DNA of 30,092 nt from contig NW_020312248.1 of the NCBI RefSeq assembly GCF_002999335.1, positions 1 through 30,092 on the forward strand. Direction: 5' to 3'. Below the pieces are notes generated by a model. The model had not been told where the DNA came from. It made no database searches and worked only from the letters and a program-made list of their open reading frames with translations. The position numbers and the translations under genes were made by a program. This document shows, in pieces, positions 19,757-29,810 of the stretch (positions within the stretch are counted from its first letter, which is position 1; every line of letters begins with the position of its first letter). This DNA comes from Cyclospora cayetanensis. Lineage: Eukaryota; Apicomplexa; Conoidasida; Eucoccidiorida; Eimeriidae.

Positions 19757-22700
19757 ATGGAGGAGGAGGAGGGTGAGTCGCGTTTGCACCGCGAACCGGG
19801 GGAACCCTTTAGTGGAGACGGGAACCTCGGTTTCAAGCGAGTTTCACCCTGCAAAACACCCAGCGTCGGCCACAGGAGCCTCGAAACTTTCTGTCTGCCT
19901 GCACCCCCGTGTGTTTGTGCGAACCGGCACGGCTCACCCCCCCCCCTCCCCCCGCCTGTGCCCTCCCTGCCTCCTGGCCTGCCCGCCAAAGGATCCTCTC
20001 CCTTACGCGCACGCGCGAGCGACGTATTCAAGTGCTGCCTTGCACGTTTTCTCATGACCAAACTGCCTGTCTATGTGCCTGTAGGGCGCCGTCCCCGCAA
20101 CTTGGTCTTATCCGTGTGCGACTTTAAGCTCCATCAGCAGGCAGGGCCTGCGGGAGGCTCTTTCCGAGCAGGCGCTGCTCCCCCAGAGGCGTCTAGCGGA
20201 CCCCCAGGAAGAGTGGGATGCAAGCTGATTGTCGGCAGGGGCACACAGCTGCTTCTCCACGGGGGCGCCGATGAAACCGGATGTTACGGCGACCTGCACG
20301 CGATAGAACTTGGTGAGGTTCCAACCCTTGGAGCTGGCAGCGTATAGCGATGCAGGCTTTCTAGTATTTGTATGCATGGATTTCGGGTGTATTTGTTCAT
20401 GAATTTCAGGTGTATGCATGTGTGTGCATGAGTTTCGGGTCTATTTGTTCATGGATTTCAGGTGTATGCATGTGTGTGCATGGGTTTCGGGTGTATTTGC
20501 TCATGGATTTCAGGTGTATGCATGTGTGTGCATGGGTTTCGGGTCTATTTGCTCATGGAATTCAGGTGTATGCATGTGTGCGCATGGACTTCGGATGTGT
20601 GTACGTGTGTATGTGTGTGTATATGTGTATGTGCGCATGTGCTGTAGAGAAGGCAGCGTGCACCGAATTGCTGGTTGGTGGGTTTTCTAAGCCAACGGGC
20701 CGCTATGGCCACTCTCTGTGTGCTCACGGAGAGGTTGCAATTCTATTTGGCGGCCTGGCAGAGGCAGAAAGTGCCACGCAGCAGCTGAAAGTGCGTTTTG
20801 TGCCGCTGACTTAACGAGCGCTTCTGCAGTTGCAGCTGCTCGGGATGGTGTGTCCCTCTAGGGATGGACACACCTAGGCCCAGCATAACTCCCGAATCGC
20901 AATTGCGTAAAGCAGAAGTAGCTTAGCAGTAGATTGGTGACATCGTGTTGTTGCTGACATTGTGTTCAGGCGACGCCCCCGCCGTTTCTGACTGACCGTG
21001 CCCGTTGGAATCATCAAGCCCAGCCGACTGCAGATCTCTTTACTCTTCAAGTCAGATTTTCGGCTGCTGCGGCTCCCAGTGCTGCTGCTCCAGGGGTCGC
21101 TACGCTGCGCTACCTACGCCGTCTGCTCTTGTGCGGATCCCGCTTGTTAGCATCGTCCTCATCAGTGAATGCGTCGTGTCTTTCGGATGCTGCTGCTGCA
21201 GTTAGATGAATTAGAGTGGATGCAGCCCGAGACAGAAGGTCAAGCGCCGCAGCCTCGCGCCTTTCATGCTGCAGCAAGTGAGGAACACTGCACAGCCTAG
21301 CCCTTGCAGCGGCTGTACAGGTAGCAGGAGCGTCAAGAAAACACGGCGTTACGCCACGTGGGTGCCTGTGCTGTACCTACAGTATGCGAGGACGCACTGC
21401 TGATTTTTGGGGGCGTCCTGGATTCTGCCTTCTCCGAGGTGTGCCGCTGTTGCAAGTTGCTCCTGCTGTGGATGCTGCGACTGCAAGGGGACGACCCCAT
21501 ACGCCCCAGTGGTGGTGAGACACCGAGCGGTGCTGCTGCTAGCGTTGCTGCTGCTAATGCTGCTGCTGCTAATAACGATGCTGCTGCTGCGAATGCTGCA
21601 GGCACGAAACGACTTGCACTTGCTAGACTTGAATGCATGGAGGTGGGCAGAGGCTTGTGGGGAGGAGAGGCAGCGCACGGAAGAAGCGAGCACTGAGGAA
21701 CTCTCGGCAAACGGGGTGTCTGAGGACCTCCGGTTCATCTTGAGAGGCGCTTCTCCAGCTCCCCGATATGGCCATGCCATGGCTCGCGTTCCCAAAAAGA
21801 ATCGATGCATCATGTTTGGGTATGTGTGCATGTACACCCGAGGTCCAGCGAGGCCACACGACGTAGTGAAGGGGCCCATGTTTTCATGTGTATTTGAATT
21901 CCTGAGCGTTTCTGGGTGCGCGGGATCGGGGTGTGAAGCAAGAAAAAGTGGACTGATCTAGAAGGAGGTTTTTGCAGTGTAGCCTCTCCTTCCTTCAATG
22001 CAGGGGGGAAGAGGACGGGGGCACCTTGTGGTGTCTCGACCTGAACTTTGCATATCACGGACCCCGTAGCAGCAACTCCAGCAACAAGAACTTGCTGCCA
22101 GGCGGAAACGTGAATCTGCTGCAGAAGGTGGAGGCCTCTTGGAGCCGTATAGAAGTGAGCGCACTCGTTCTGCCCACCCACGAAATCGGCTGCGCATCTT
22201 CGTGTACGGGGGCTGAGCCGAACGTAGAGGCGGCAGGACAGAGCTGTTTTTCTCATGAAACGCATACCCCATCTGCACGCAGGAGCTGTTGACTGACAGC
22301 TCCGTTGCTGCAGCCCCAGCTGGGCTTCAGTACTCCCGACTTCGGTCGCCACTTTTTAGCTTTTCGAACATTTTAGAGTCGGACGCACACCCACTCACCC
22401 ACACCCACACACAATGCCATGTTGGCTGCTGGAGCTATCCGCCGCTGCCGCTGCACCGCCCCCCGCATGCCGCGCTCTCTGCGCTGTACGTACACTGCTG
22501 AAGCTGCGTGCTGCTTGCTGTAGACCTACCGAACGGGCCCTCAGAGCCGCCGATTTCATTCCTTGGCGCTGATTGGGGCGGAACGGCTCGTGATTTTTGG
22601 GGGTGTGGCCGTCTCGAAGCCTCAAGATCCTACAGGATTCTACGTGTTGGATCTGAATGCTTGCCGATGGCGGCGCCCTATGTATGAGGGTGCGTGTGTC

Positions 22701-23450
22701 TTGGGTCGTTCTGCTGGCTCCCTTTTTCGGGTGTCTGGACAGACAGCCTGCAGCGCGACGTCGAGTGCAGCTTTCAGAGAGGCGTGCAGAGGCCGTCGTT
22801 GCACGGGCTTTTTGCTTTCCCGAAATTTGTCGCCTCTGTGGTTGTCGTCGTGCCTCTGCTTTAGGGGGCTTGGGGATGCATGCGAAACACCTGCTGCAGG
22901 GGCGCACCATGCCTCGGGTATTCTCGTGCATGCACGTGTTGTGTGGGCAGGATCTGCGTGCTTGAGTGGCGCTGGAGAGGCGGTGCTGCACGATAAACTC
23001 ATCCTTTTCGGAGGGGCGTCCGTTACGCACAGCATCAGACACCTCTCAGGTTCCCCTGCGCCGGCAGAGGCCAAGGATGCAAGCAACCTTCCAGGTGCAT
23101 ATAGAGATATATGTAGATATGCAGATCTTTGTACCGCACGTATATCTATAGATCTATACGAGTGTGTGCATATCTATGTATTTTCACACGTGTCGCTGCT
23201 TCAAAGACGTCAAGATGTGCATGCACTGCGGTTATCATACACCAGCAGCACACTTGAACTTGGCAGCAGCCCTGGGATAGTTGTGGGGGCTGTGGCGTGC
23301 TCTGCGTACTCCTGCGCGGCAGTTGGAGCAGTGTGTCTCTATTTGAGGACTAAAGGGCTTTCTGCGGCTCGGGAGTTCGGTGTTTTTGCTTGCCGCTCGA
23401 CGTGGCGCTTCGCGAGCCCTCAATCTCGTTGTTTGAGGTGCTTCTCTTGA
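19757..23450 (+). CDS. Six-repeat kelch (beta-propeller) protein
   Basis: This is probably a protein-interaction scaffold; partner unknown. Exons are 19757-19772, 20085-20312, 20648-20790, 21202-21277, 21383-21438, 21602-21819, 22004-22154, 22524-22689, 22951-23094 and 23215-23450. All have GT-AG junctions with matching phases, totalling 1,434 nt and 477 aa. Six kelch motifs are visible, each with hydrophobics plus a GG doublet followed by a LDL-type strand and often Trp: LLLHGGADE, AILFGGLAE, LLIFGGVLD (then NDLHLLDLNAWRW), CIMFGGEED (then LWCLDL), LVIFGGVAV (then FYVLDLNACRW) and LILFGGASV (then DVHALRL). RxGHS/RxFHS signatures precede several blades. The first exon gives only MEEEE plus one base. 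A hydrophobic stretch (about residues 420-443) near the C-terminus could be a membrane segment. The six-blade design resembles Rab9 effector p40 (RABEPK), and a Rab follows directly; this similarity is suggestive only. Confidence 0.82.
20381..20588. repeat. 52-bp tandem repeat x 4 in kelch intron 2
   Basis: Copies start at 20381, 20433, 20485 and 20537. Each begins TTTCGGGTSTATTTG and contains GGTGTATGCATGTGTG. They sit inside the intron 20313-20647 (GTGAGG donor, CTGTAG acceptor). The repeat is open in the plus strand, but the flanking phases show it is spliced out. Confidence 0.93.
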
Positions 23451-23600
23451 GGAGTGTGGGGGTGGAATGGGAGGGCTATGTGTGCAGGGGGTTCCGATCC
23501 CCCGGGAGATGCCAGCATCAGCAGCAACACGGGTGTGCGCAGCAGCAGCAGCATCACCGGACGGCTGCTGTTTCTCTCCGTCTTGGAAATCAAAGATGGC

Positions 23601-25695
23601 ATGTCGGCAGAAGAATACAGATTCAAGCTTGTTACGGTGGGAGACTCTGGCGTCGGCAAGTCGTGCCTTCTCTTGCGCTTTGTTCAGGTTAGCAGCTTGT
23701 CTTAGTGAAGCCGCGTAGAGGGAGGTTTCTCGTGATATGCCACAAAAGCGTTTTGTTGTGCAGGGAAAAGGGAGGGAGGGAAGGCAGGTAGCTGCGTGGG
23801 TGCGTAGGGTGATGGGGAGCAGGTAGGGAGAATGTCGTGGGGCTTAAATGTTGCATGCGCCGAGTGTCTCTCAGGACGAGTTCACTGACTCGCATGTGTG
23901 CACCATCGGTGTAGACTTCCGATCGGTCTCTACTATGGCCAGAGGCAGACTTTGCACTTTGCAGCTGTGGGATACAGCAGGGCAAGAGCGATTTAGCGGC
24001 GTTACTGGCAACTATTATAGAAGCGCCGATGGCTTTGTGCTGGTTTACGACGCCACGCGAAGAGAATCCTTCGAGCACCTCAACAAATGGGTCGCGCAGG
24101 TACGACGCTTGAAGCGGGCATCCCTACATGCATGCCATTTACGATCCATTCATACAAACGCAGGTATGCATCCATATTGGCATATATGCATGTGTGTGGC
24201 TGCATTCAGAAGAGACGTATATGCATGTGTGTGGCTGCATTCACACGAGACGTATATGCATGTATGTGTGGCTGCATTCAGAAGAGACGTATATGCATGT
24301 ATGTGTGGCTGCATTCAGAAGAGACGTATATGCATGTGTGTGGCTGCATTCACAAGAGACGTATATGCATGTGTGTGGCTGCATTCACAAGAGACGTATA
24401 TGCATGTGTGTGGCTGCACTCACAAGAGACGTATATGCATGTGTGTGGCTGCATTCACACGAGAGATATACGCACCTGATGCAGACAGGCATACGCAGCT
24501 TGCACAGGCTCCCTGCATCATCATGCATGCACTGTCTTGACATCGGGGGCCTTGTTCTCGGGGAACTGGTCTCTTGTCTAGCGACACAATCTGCGTCGTT
24601 TTCTTGCTTCGCGCTTGTGAATCCGCGATTTTTCACCGCGTCTTATCCCCTTCAGCTCTTCTGTTTCGTTTGCATCTTGCTCACCAATAATATCCCTGCG
24701 TTCACCGCTTCCACAGATCAAGGAACACCACGCATTGGGACCTTCCACAGTGCTGCTGCTGGTTGGCAACAAGGCCGATCTGGAGGAAGAAATTGCAGTG
24801 TCTGAGGAGGAGGGCAGGCGTTTCGCAGAGTCTCTTGGAGCTTTCTTCACACTTGCCTCTGCAAAAGTCAGCCTCCCTTCCCCCGTCCAAACACGTACCT
24901 ACACGAATACATCTATATATATGTATATATCTGCATGCACACCTGCAGATATACGCACACAGCTGCTCAGAAAAACACACAGCCACAGCATGCGTTCATG
25001 ATGACGGGCAAGGCTAGGAGGGACTCCCTCAACTACAGACGGCAATGTATACATGAACGGCGGATCGCTGAGATCCTGCAATGAAGGAGTCAGAAGTGAA
25101 TAGGCGGATCGCTGAGATCCTGCAATGAAGCAGTCAGAAGTGAACAGGCGGATCGCTGAGATCCTGCAATGAAGCAGTCAGAAGTGAATAGAAAGCAGGC
25201 ACAAAAAGGAAAGCCTTAGGCGGCCATGTAGGGTCGGCGGCTTATCTAAGCCTCTCTGTGCCTCTGAACAGGCATGCATGCATGCTGCATATCCGTAGAT
25301 GCGCCGTCAGGTGCGAAATTTGAAGGATAGACACTCCAGCTAAAAAGGGGGAGGGGGAAATGCCTCCTTGTGAGGCGGGGGATCGGTATTTGCGCGAGCG
25401 TCTCCGATTTTGTGTGCGAGGTCTGCAGACATCGGCGAATGTAGATTCTGCCTTCTTGCTGATGGCATCAAAACTCGCAGAAAAGCGCCGCAACGCCGTT
25501 CATGCCGCCGCTGCTCCACCAGGCAGCACTGCAGATGCGGGAACGGCCACGGGTGAATCGGGAGGTAGAGACAGTGCTGTCTCCCTTGTAGAGTCTCCCT
25601 CCTTCGCTGCACGCACTCACAACCTCTGCAGTGGCTGCGGAGGCTTGCGAGCGCCTCTTTCTTCCCAGCCGCGTGGCCCCTTAGAACTCAGGTGA
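23601..25695 (+). CDS. Rab-family small GTPase
   Basis: A membrane-traffic GTPase that cycles between GDP and GTP. Exons are 23601-23687, 23875-24099, 24717-24866 and 25429-25695, all junctions phase 0, giving 242 aa. G1 is GDSGVGKS (residues 14-21). The switch I Thr is in TIGVDF (39-44), G3 is WDTAGQERF (61-69), G4 is NKAD (122-125) and G5 is ASAK (151-154). IGVDF, YYRSADG and LVYDAT are Rab-type family motifs. ATG 23601 gives a normal short N-terminus, although the frame is open upstream to 23451 with another ATG at 23478. TRRESFEHLNKW and ASAKT recall Rab18, but Rab1-like features also occur, so no subfamily is assigned. In this model the tail ends ...PLELR without prenylatable cysteines. 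A CAG/GTGAGC donor at 25692 just before the stop suggests a further exon. Confidence 0.88.
24182..24465. repeat. 35-37-bp tandem repeat x 8 in Rab intron 2
   Basis: Eight copies begin at 24182, 24217, 24252, 24289, 24326, 24361, 24396 and 24431. Each has GTATATGCATG, GTGTGGCTGCATTCA and GAGAC blocks; two copies carry a 2-bp insertion. They lie in the intron 24100-24716 (CAG/GTACGA donor, TTCCACAG acceptor). Confidence 0.95.
25059..25190. repeat. 44-bp tandem repeat x 3 in Rab intron 3
   Basis: Copies at 25059, 25103 and 25147 begin GGCGGATCGCTGAGATCCTG and are nearly identical (one G/C and one T/C difference). They are located in the intron 24867-25428, which also has a TATA-rich patch near 24912-24932. 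Confidence 0.95.
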
Positions 25696-27675
25696 GCCAC
25701 CGTTAGCGCGAAGGGCACTCACTAGAAGGAAGTGCGAGCTTCCATTGTGTACACTCTTCGAAATCGCTGGCTTGTTCTTGACGCGCTGCCTCACGGATTC
25801 CGCAGGGACGGGGGCAGCCAGCAGGCGAACCCCCGCTGACGCGCAAGAACGAAGTGCTTCTGGCTGCCGACAGCCTGGAAACACTCTCGCAGCGCTGCTG
25901 CCTGCAGAAAGACTGACAAGGCTAGGAGTGCAAATGCTCCCAAGGCGGTGCTCTGACCTTCCCCCACCCCCTACCCACCCATTCCCTCTGGACGCCGCCT
26001 CTAATGCTCGCTCCAATGCCTCCGTCGGAGGAGCGAAACTGCAGACTCAGTACGAACTTATCAGTGCGTTATTGAGGGCTGTGACCAACAACACTTGCTA
26101 CCCTAGAGAACCTCTCCATCTAAAATCTCCGTAGAGTGACACGTGACGACTCCAGACTCAATGCAAACTGGGTAGAGCGATTACTCGCTCATTTTTGAAA
26201 CAGCGAGCTCCTTCCTTGCCTCTCTTCTCCATCTAAGGTCTCCGTAGGGAGCCACGTAACGCTACACGCAATCTGAACGTGATGGAAGCTGTGGAGCGCT
26301 TTTCAAAAGAGCTTCCTCCTTCCCCTCTCCGCCCCTCCTTCCCAGGTCGCTTCAGAAAGTCGCTCCATCCCCTACTATTCAGGATACACGCAATACGTTC
26401 CTGCGTGTTCCTCACGACCGCTAAATTTTCCCCTGGCCGCTCCCTCCACTTGACATTCGCTACTGAGACGCTCAATGCCAGGCTCAACACACGCTTAAGA
26501 ACGAGGCACTGCGTCTCGCAGGATGCAACAAGCCCCTCCCCCATCCAGTCCCGCCCCTCAAGGATCTCCGTAGGAGGGCACATTACTTTATACTCGATGC
26601 AAACTTGAGAGAAATTCACTGGGAATAGTTTCCAAGGCAGGTAGCGTCATCCGCTGCGCAACCCTCCATCCACTGCAAGGCTACCCACCCAGAGTACGGG
26701 AACGCGCATGTCCAAACTTCTGCAAATTGACTAAAAGTCATGCAGTTTTTTCCAAACGGCATAACTCCTCCCCGTGTCTGTACTCTGCAATTGAGGATGC
26801 CTCGGTAGGTTGCGCAGTAACAGGAGTTCAAGTTTTGCTGAGCTCCCTCAACACCGTGCATTACACTCTTGCCCAACGACAGTGTCTTTTGGAGTTCCCA
26901 TGAGCAAATCACGTTAACACGCCTTTATCAATGACCTTCGATGCGAAATTTAACGTTTTTCGCGTTTGTGGAAGGATTTTCTGGAAAACGCTCTCTCCTA
27001 TCAGGATAGAAGTGCAATGACACTGCAGGGTTTGTCGAGAGCAGGCGGTACGCCTCAGGGGGGGGAAGAGGGGGTTACCGGTCGTCTTGTGTGTGGTATG
27101 AGCCGCTTATTGGCCTCAGACAAGAAATATTACGGCCTGACAAGGGATCACAAATAGTTTCCAGGAGTGCTGCTGCAGCTGCTGTAGGTGTATATGTATG
27201 CTACAGTATTTTGCAAAGCATGTAGGGCTGCATGCATGCAGCATGCCTTCAGGTCTGCATGCGTATTGCCGGAATTTGCGTTCAAAAGCTTCGCGCGTGG
27301 CAAGGATGTGTACATTTGCATGCCTTAAGCGGAGAGTTGTGCGTGCACTCAGCAGTTTCCAAAATACTTCTGCCCCTGCCTGGGAGCAGTCCTCTCTTTT
27401 CTGCTTCCTCCGCGTGTGTGGCATGCGCGTTGCTGGCTAGAGCACCAGTGCACTGCGTCCGGAGATCGCAGAGTCGGCTCAGTTTGACGAATTTTCCCGT
27501 TCAAATCCAGTGGAGCAGGGAGCTGCTGCGTGTTTAGATTGTTTTGAGGCAGGCGCATGTGCGCTTGCGGGGAGGGTTCTCTGGCAAACGAACGCGCAAG
27601 AAGATCAAACCGCCGCGGCGGGAGCATCAGCGGCACACGGCAGATCCTGCTGCAGTGTATCGTCTTTTTGTCCGA
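25696..27675. other. Intergenic or 3' region after the Rab gene; no gene defended
   Basis: The first 250 bp may contain a final Rab exon. The rest shows only short reading frames. Positions about 26126-26610 hold three diverged copies of an element starting TCTCCGTAG. Positions 27220-27250 contain a GCATGC cluster. Positions 27544-27675 are open in frame with the next gene and may be its 5' coding part or an upstream exon. Confidence 0.6.
26126..26612. repeat. Three dispersed diverged copies of a roughly 46-bp element
   Basis: TCTCCGTAG occurs at 26126, 26239 and 26565. Each is followed by a short CAC-containing segment, and copies 1 and 3 also share ACTCRATGCAAACT about 25-30 bases later. 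The second copy has the related ACACGCAATCTGAAC. Copies are direct but unevenly spaced (113 and 326 bp), unlike the perfect tandem arrays in introns. Confidence 0.65.
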
Positions 27676-28332
27676 ATGACAGACGCGTCTCTGCAGGAGG
27701 GGAGGGGTGACACTTCTGATGTGCCCCCCCCATCGTTTTTGACCTCTCTGGAAGCCTTGAGTGACGACAAGACTCCTGAGCAGCAGTGCCAGCTGCTGCA
27801 GCAAGTTGTGCTTGCGCTGCAAGAGCGAAGCAGCAGCAGGAGGGGAGGGGTAGGCCCTCCTGCTGCCCCTTCGCTTTCTCAGGAGGAGTTCAAGGCGCTC
27901 TGTGCCTCCCTGCTGCTGTCTCCTGATGCATGCAGCAACAGAAAACGACGTAGCAGCAGCTGGCGCTGCTGCTTCTCGCAGTTGCGAGCCGTTGCTGCCA
28001 AAGTGCTAGCCGAAGAACAGGCGCTTTCCCCAAGCCCACAGGAAGCAACAGAATCACGGCAACTCAGCTCCCAGCCGCCTCTATTGCAGCAGTTTTGTGC
28101 AGTGCTGCAGGAGGTGCATCGCGACAATGGGAAGAACACCACAACAGCGGCAGTTGCCAGCAGCTTCCTGTCTGTGCTGCTGCTGCTGCCTCCTGCAGCC
28201 CTCGCAGCCGCAACAGCTGTAGAGTGCTGCAGCAAAAGCATAAAAATCGTAATCGCGAACGTCGAACAGCTTTCCTCAGACGCGCTTGCTAGAGCCCTCC
28301 ACAGACACTCCGACCACCACCAACAGCAGCAC

Positions 28333-28373
<41 letters not shown>

Positions 28374-29798
28374 GCATGAAGTTCAACAGATTCGAGCAGA
28401 ACAGGTTCTGCAGCGTCATGTGCGTAAGGCATCATGGATACGCGTGCTGCAGCAGCTCTTGCGTGTATCTTCGAGCGCAAGGCTTTACGCGATGCAAGTT
28501 GTGGAAAACAGCATGCTGAGCACCAGTCCCTCCGCAGGCAGCAGCATTTGCTGCTGGCTGCTGTGTTGCTGGAGCTGTAACGTTCTACTGGGGCGCTTCA
28601 AGAAGACAAACGGGGGGGGCGGAAGGGAGGAGAAGGCTTGGGGAGGAGGCTTGTCTGCGGCTAGCTCGGCAGCTGCACTTGCAGCAGCAAAAAAGGAAGC
28701 TCTCGAGATTCGAGACAAACTCATCCGTAGCTTCTTGCAGGTAAAGACACAACCCTCGTCGAGGAAGTGCAGCTCGCTCGACACTCACATCTTCCCACGT
28801 CTCTCTCTCTCTCTCTGTCTGTCTCGCTGACGCCTCTTCTGTTCAAAAAGACCATCCAGTAGTGCCGCAGATCAGTGTCAGTTTCTCGCCTGCCGCTTTC
28901 TTGCATCTTTCGACATCTGTCTGTGGAATTCTTTCTCCGCTGCAGCTGCTCAACGGTCGCCGAATACACTCTGTCTCCTCGATTGTCTCTTTTTCCGCTC
29001 TGGGGAAGCTAATACAACAAGAAGACTGGGAAAATACCATTGCGCCTGTCGCTGCAAAGGGGTTTGCGCGATCTCTCGATGCAGCTGGTCCTCCCTTGCT
29101 GCTCCTGTTGAGGCATGCAACAGCAGACACGTCGAGGTACGCCTTCTCTACTGCCTTTTCTCTCTCCTGCATTCGCTCTCTGCAGCTTTTTGCTCGCGCA
29201 TGCATGCAACGCAGCTCCTTACAACACAACGTTCGCAGGGCGTTACATGCATACATCTTGTCTCCATTGAGAAATCTAGAGAGATTGAAAAGCTCACATG
29301 TACATCTCAATACATATATACTGTATATGCATATGTTCGTGTCTGCATATATATATATATGTATGCATGTGTATATGTATGTGCATATGTATGTGCATAT
29401 GTATGTGTATATGTATGTGCATATGTATGTGTATATGTATGTGTACATATACATAAAGAAAACATGAGTGTATTTACCCATCCCGCCTATCTATATATAT
29501 ATATATATATAATTGCATGCATATTTATGTACGCACACAAATACGCGTCTGTCTGCCTGTTTCTCGAACTTCCATCAGGTGCTTTTTGGGCTTGCTGGAG
29601 GAGTTGCTGCCTACTCTCAAGACAGCGTCTACACTTTCTGCTTCTGCTCGTGGACGTGTGTCGCTTGCCGTCGATATTTTGAAGTGGCTAGCTGCAAGCT
29701 GCCGCACTCCAGGAACCCTGCTGAAGGCACAGCAGCAGCTACTGAGTCTTTTGTCAACTCCAGGCATCAAAACTTTAGACACTGTTGCTCTGCTGCAG
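27676..29798 (+). CDS. N-terminal part of a large helical-repeat protein, possibly GCN1-like (continues beyond window)
   Basis: Exons visible are 27676-28740, 28946-29136 and 29579-29798, with phases 0, 2 and 0 agreeing across GTAAAG, GTACGC and GTAGCA donors and good CAG acceptors. Together they give 492 codons without a stop, and the gene continues right of the window. ATG 27676 ([10 protein letters not shown]) is the first ATG in frame. The frame is open back to 27544 without ATG, so an upstream exon is possible. Exon 1 contains poly-Gln (about 28333-28371) and poly-Ser/Ala inserts. Exons 2-3 encode amphipathic helices such as [20 protein letters not shown] and [15 protein letters not shown], with [14 protein letters not shown] next. 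That layout is typical of HEAT repeats and reminiscent of the N-terminal region of the translation regulator GCN1. The family assignment is tentative and rests on pattern only. Confidence 0.65.
29137..29578 (+). other. Intron with TATG/TATA microsatellite
   Basis: The GTACGC donor follows TCGAG at 29136 and the TTCCATCAG acceptor ends at 29578. Positions about 29300-29460 are ATGTGCATATGTATG-type simple sequence and 29492-29512 is (TA)n. Confidence 0.85.
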
Positions 29799-29810
29799 GT
29801 AGCAGTCGAA

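Noticed and set aside
19773..20084. Continuous 196-codon frame at the start of the kelch gene
   Set aside because: GTGAGT directly after five codons and a CTGTAG acceptor in the right phase mark it as intron. The text between is Pro-rich without kelch features.
20368..20640. Frame with repeated VYACVCM/HGF peptides
   Set aside because: These are translated 52-bp intronic repeats. Exon phases on each side place it in kelch intron 2.
23848..24540. 230-codon frame with repeated WLHS/RDVYAC peptides
   Set aside because: Only its first part is Rab exon 2. The repeated peptides are translated intronic 35-bp repeats after the GTACGA donor at 24100.
24182..25190. CRISPR-like direct repeats
   Set aside because: The units are contiguous head to tail with no unique spacers, and the context is a eukaryotic intron.
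27494..27504. GTTCAAATCC resembling a tRNA B box
   Set aside because: The flanking bases do not form a T stem and there is no A box or acceptor stem at the right distance. No tRNA is supported.
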